A stretch of DNA of 64,000 bases from an uncultured Oscillospiraceae bacterium (GTDB lineage: Bacteria > Bacillota > Clostridia > Oscillospirales > Oscillospiraceae): NCBI GenBank assembly GCA_947584295.1, contig CANPWM010000001.1, forward strand, positions 1 to 64,000, read 5' to 3'. Both the position numbers and the translations under genes were made by a program. Positions 61,088-64,000 of the stretch are shown here, piece by piece. How positions within the stretch are numbered: the stretch's first letter is position 1; each line of letters opens with the position of its first letter. The notes beneath the pieces were generated by a model. It ran no database searches. It was not told the DNA's origin and worked only from the letters and a program-made list of their open reading frames with translations.

Positions 61088-61113
61088 GCCCCGATCCTTC
61101 GGGGCGTTTTTTT
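61088..61113 (+). terminator. Terminator of spoIIID
   Basis: GCCCCGA / TCGGGGC stem, then G and TTTTTTT (61107-61113). Confidence 0.92.
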
Positions 61114-61161
61114 GTGCCGTGGCATATTCTGAAAATGAGAATACCTTGAAAGGACACGGCT

Positions 61162-62214
61162 ATGGAAGAAAACCATTTTGCGCGCTTTTTCCTGGGCGCC
61201 AACGCCCCCGGAGGCTTTGCCTCCCTCTACGACAGCTTCACCGACCCCCAGCTTGACCACCTCTATATCCTCAAAGGCGGGCCGGGGTGCGGCAAGTCCA
61301 CCTTCATGAAGAAGATCGCCGCCGCGGCGGGGGAGCGGGGTCTGGCTGTGGAGTGTATCCACTGCTCCGGCGACCCGGATTCCCTGGACGGGGTGCGCGT
61401 CCCCGCCCTCCATATCGCCTATGTGGACGGCACCTCGCCCCATGTGGTGGAGCCGCGCTTTGCCGGGAGCGAGGCGAGTTATGTAAACTTCGGGGCCTTT
61501 TACGACCTGGAGGCCCTGGCCCGGGAGCGGGAGGGGATCGCCGCCCTGACGGGGGCCTACAAGGCCCGCTACCAGCGGGCGTTCCGGCTGTTGTCCGGGG
61601 CCGCCGCCCTTTCCGGAGGCGTCAGGCTGTCGGAGGACACGCTGTTGGCGGCGGCCAGACGCGCCCGGGGGCTTATCCGCCGGGAGATCCGGGGACACGG
61701 CGGCGGCAGGAGCTTCAAGCGGTTCCTGTCGGCCTACACCTGCCAGGGGCCGCTGGCGCTGTGGGACACGGTGCCGGCGCTGGCGGAGAAGGTGTACCTT
61801 CTGGACAACGAGCTGGGCCTGGCGGACATCGTGGCGGAGGCCGCCGCCTCGGAGGCCCAGGGCCGGGGCTATGGGGTGATCCGCTGTCAGTCGCCCATGG
61901 ATCCGGCCAGGACGGAACATGTGATCGTCCCGGAGCTCTCCCTGGCGATCGTCAGCCAGACCCCGGCCCTGCGCTATCCCTACAAGCCCACGCGCCATCT
62001 GCGGCTGGACGCCATTCCCGCCCGGGAGGAGCTGGCGGGACTGCGGCCTGTCCTCCGGCGGACAGCCAAGCTGCGCCAGGGCCTTCTGGCGGAGGCCACC
62101 GCCGCCTTGCGGGAGGCCAAGGCCCTCCACGACGAACTGGAGGCGCTGTATATCCCCAACGTGGATTTTGACGGCATCGACCGGCTGACCCGGCGGCATA
62201 TCGAGGCGCTGTAA
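61162..62214 (+). CDS. PRK06851-type P-loop ATPase
   Basis: 350 aa with Walker A YILKGGPGCGKSTFMKKIA and an upstream FFLGANAPGGFASLYDSF N-terminus, as in the PRK06851 family of uncharacterised P-loop proteins found in clostridia and bacilli. CIHCSGDPDSLDGVRVPALHIAYVDGTSPH is another conserved block. Function unknown. It sits 93 bp after spoIIID and may be sporulation-linked by position only. The ATG has GAAAGGA. Confidence 0.82.
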   Translation: MEENHFARFFLGANAPGGFASLYDSFTDPQLDHLYILKGGPGCGKSTFMKKIAAAAGERGLAVECIHCSGDPDSLDGVRVPALHIAYVDGTSPHVVEPRFAGSEASYVNFGAFYDLEALAREREGIAALTGAYKARYQRAFRLLSGAAALSGGVRLSEDTLLAAARRARGLIRREIRGHGGGRSFKRFLSAYTCQGPLALWDTVPALAEKVYLLDNELGLADIVAEAAASEAQGRGYGVIRCQSPMDPARTEHVIVPELSLAIVSQTPALRYPYKPTRHLRLDAIPAREELAGLRPVLRRTAKLRQGLLAEATAALREAKALHDELEALYIPNVDFDGIDRLTRRHIEAL

Positions 62215-62217
62215 GGC

Positions 62218-62246
62218 TTTACTTTTCCCCGCCCCGGTGCTATAAT
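62218..62246 (+). promoter_or_regulatory. Promoter for the MalY/PatB-MFS operon
   Basis: TTTACT (62218-62223), 17 bp, TATAAT (62241-62246), 36 bp before the ATG at 62283. Confidence 0.75.
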
Positions 62247-62282
62247 CTACCCAAATCACCAAAGACAGACGGGGGATTGCCT

Positions 62283-63449
62283 ATGTACGATTTTGACACG
62301 CCCGCGCCCCGGACCGGTACCGGCGCCATCAAGTGGGATCTGCGCCAAAGCGCCTTTGGCAACGGCGGCGCTCTGCCCTTCTGGGTGGCCGATTCGGACT
62401 ATATGTCGCCGCCGGAGGTGGTGGAGGCCCTGCAGGCGGCGGCCAAAAACTGCGTTTTCGGCTACACCGCCCCCACCCAACGCTACAAGGACGCGGTGGC
62501 CGGGTGGATCGGCCGCCGCCACGGCTGGCAGATCGACACCGGCTGGCTTGTCCCCTCCACGGGCATCGTCTCGGAGCTTTCCAACATTGTCCGGTGCTTC
62601 ACGGAAAAGGGCGACAAGGTGCTGATCCAGACGCCCGTCTACGACCCCTTTGCCGGTGTGGTGAGGGACGCGGGCAGGACGCTGGTGGAGAACCGACTCC
62701 TGCATGACGAGCATCTGCGCTACACCATGGACTTTGAGGAGCTGGCCCGGCAGCTTTCCGCCGGGGTGAAGATGATGCTCCTCTGCTCGCCCCACAACCC
62801 CGTGGGCCGGGTCTGGACGCGGGAGGAGGTCTGCCGGGTGGCGGCGCTCTGCCGTGAATACGGCGTACTGCTTGTGTCCGACGAGATCCACTGGGATATC
62901 CTTATGCCGGGCCGCGCCCACTTCTCCGCCGGGAGCGCCGGGACTGACGGGAACGTTATCGTCCTGTGCGCCCCCAGCAAGACCTTCAACGTGGCGGGGC
63001 TTAAATGCTCCAACGACATTATCCCCGACGCCGCCCTGCGTGAGCGGCTGATTAAGTGGAAGGAGTCCTTTCACATGGAGGGGCCCAACAACATGGGGCT
63101 TGCCGCCTGCGAGGCGGCCTATACCCACGGCGGACGCTGGTGCGACGAGCAGAACGCGTATCTCTGGGAGAACGCCGCCCTTGTCAGAGAGACCTTTGCC
63201 CGGGAACTCCCGCAGGTGCGGATCGCGCCCCTGGAGGGAACGTATCTGATGTGGCTGGAGATCTCAAAGACCGGCCTCGGCTCCCGGGCCGTGTGCGAAA
63301 AGCTGAACAGGGCCGGGGCCATTCTCAACGACGGATACCGCTACGGGGACGATAGCTTTGTCAGGCTCAACATCGCCTGCCCCCGCGCCCAACTGAGGGC
63401 GGGCCTCGACGTGATGGTGGACTGTCTTGCCGGGGAGCTGAAACCATGA
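62283..63449 (+). CDS. MalY/PatB-family PLP-dependent C-S lyase
   Basis: 388 aa fold-type I aminotransferase-like enzyme. The N-terminus (IKWDLRQSAFGNGGALPFWVADSDYMSPPEVVEAL) and the LCSPHNPVGRVWTREE, VSDEIHWDI and CAPSKTFNVAGLKCSN motifs (with the PLP Lys in SKTF) are typical. These enzymes cleave cystathionine or cysteine-type C-S bonds. The ATG at 62283 has GGGGGA; the TTG six bases earlier is less likely. Overlaps the MFS gene by 4 bp. Confidence 0.93.
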   Translation: MYDFDTPAPRTGTGAIKWDLRQSAFGNGGALPFWVADSDYMSPPEVVEALQAAAKNCVFGYTAPTQRYKDAVAGWIGRRHGWQIDTGWLVPSTGIVSELSNIVRCFTEKGDKVLIQTPVYDPFAGVVRDAGRTLVENRLLHDEHLRYTMDFEELARQLSAGVKMMLLCSPHNPVGRVWTREEVCRVAALCREYGVLLVSDEIHWDILMPGRAHFSAGSAGTDGNVIVLCAPSKTFNVAGLKCSNDIIPDAALRERLIKWKESFHMEGPNNMGLAACEAAYTHGGRWCDEQNAYLWENAALVRETFARELPQVRIAPLEGTYLMWLEISKTGLGSRAVCEKLNRAGAILNDGYRYGDDSFVRLNIACPRAQLRAGLDVMVDCLAGELKP

Positions 63450-64000
63450 CCCATCTGCTTTTAGCGGTGATCTATCTTTCCTTCATCTCCCTGGGCCTGC
63501 CGGACGCGCTGTTGGGCGCGGGCTGGCCGGTGATGTATACGGACTTAAAGGCCGGCCTGGCGGGAGCCGGCGTGATCTCCACCGTCATTTCCGTCTCCAC
63601 GGTGATCTCCAGCCTCAACTCCGACAGGCTCACCCGCCGCTTCGGCACGGGGACAGTCACCGCCGTCAGCGTGGCCATCACGGCGGCGGCCCTCTTCGGG
63701 TTTTCCGCCGCGCCGAATTTCTGGGCGCTGTGCCTGCTGGCCGTCCCTTACGGGCTGGGGGCCGGGGGCGTGGACGCGGCGGTGAACAACTACGCTGCCA
63801 TTCACTACTCCAGCCGCCACATGAGCTGGCTCCACTGTATGTGGGGCATCGGGGCCGCCGCGGGGCCGTACATCATGGGCTGGGCGCTGGCCTGCCGCAC
63901 CTGGCGGGCGGGCTACGCCGCCGTGGGGATCCTGCAGGTGGCCCTCACAGCCCTCCTTTTCCTCAGCCTCCCCCTTTGGCAGAGGCGGCCGGGGGAGGGG
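63446..64000 (+). CDS. MFS transporter, N-terminal part (runs off the window)
   Basis: The frame starts with ATG at 63446, overlapping the lyase stop (ATGA), and stays open to the window end (185 codons). It begins MTHLLLAVIYLSFISLGLPDALLGAGWPVMY and has about six hydrophobic helices with an RLTRRFGTGTVTAVSV loop-2 motif and LLAVPYGLGAGGVDAAVNNY, as in FucP/YfkF-like major facilitator proteins. Cotranscribed with the C-S lyase. Substrate unknown. Confidence 0.87.
   Translation, partial: MTHLLLAVIYLSFISLGLPDALLGAGWPVMYTDLKAGLAGAGVISTVISVSTVISSLNSDRLTRRFGTGTVTAVSVAITAAALFGFSAAPNFWALCLLAVPYGLGAGGVDAAVNNYAAIHYSSRHMSWLHCMWGIGAAAGPYIMGWALACRTWRAGYAAVGILQVALTALLFLSLPLWQRRPGEG

Overview
The window looks like a chromosomal segment of a Gram-positive, spore-forming gut clostridium, most likely in the Oscillospiraceae/Ruminococcaceae. 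The support is: a high-GC coding style, strong AGGAGG ribosome binding sites, consensus sigma-A promoters with 17-bp spacers, a spoIIID gene, several lipobox lipoproteins, S-layer homology domains, a GHKL/LytTR two-component pair, and GC-rich hairpin repeats of the 'GTAGGGGCCGCC' type between genes. The genus is inferred; no rRNA or other phylogenetic marker is present.

Layout. 1-970 is a tandem hairpin-repeat block. 972-5290 holds a MATE efflux pump, a DUF4160/DUF2442 pair, an ECF sigma/anti-sigma pair and repeat mosaics. 5290-9935 is a three-gene operon (GNAT, an unknown 512-aa protein, a UvrA2-like ATPase). 10124-12748 is a MacB-type ABC transporter whose permease is split by a 273-bp insertion. 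12970-16812 carries a PHP phosphoesterase, an OhrR regulator, a flavodoxin, a glutathione peroxidase and a two-gene chromate transporter. 16928-26646 carries an S-layer-anchored putative peptidase, a dipeptidase, a lower-GC heterodimeric ABC exporter, an AEC transporter, an esterase and a second ECF sigma/DUF4367 pair.

27175-43962 is an envelope-centred block. It has an MBOAT/DHHW acyltransferase pair and an OmpR-type two-component system, then five tandem paralogous lipoproteins (the fifth broken by one nonsense codon). These are followed by an ABC transporter and a GHKL/LytTR system on the opposite strand. 44194-48705 holds a VanZ-domain protein, an acetyltransferase and a run of small membrane or lipoprotein genes with lower GC. 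48914-50079 is a tRNA-Leu gene next to a small low-GC island that encodes a GIY-YIG protein and is flanked by tRNA fragments. 50177-64000 is mostly metabolic and housekeeping: GH2 glycosidase, DUF1015, a cytidylate-kinase-like protein, a GNAT/lipid-kinase pair, an alanine symporter, galactose mutarotase, a UvrD-like helicase, SpoIIID, a PRK06851-type ATPase, a MalY/PatB lyase and a partial MFS transporter.

The most notable signals are as follows. (1) A 273-bp non-coding element has terminal inverted repeats that mimic a tRNA T-arm and sits in TTAA sites. There are two full copies and one 44-bp relic. Removing one copy plus one 4-bp repeat (277 bp) exactly restores the broken permease frame. 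(2) A five-member tandem lipoprotein array shares an FQKNMHQ motif and a CxxxCxHx(5-6)C motif. (3) A small island sits beside tRNA-Leu with several decayed tRNA-Leu fragments. (4) A second MITE-like element at 54060-54320 has 20-bp inverted ends.
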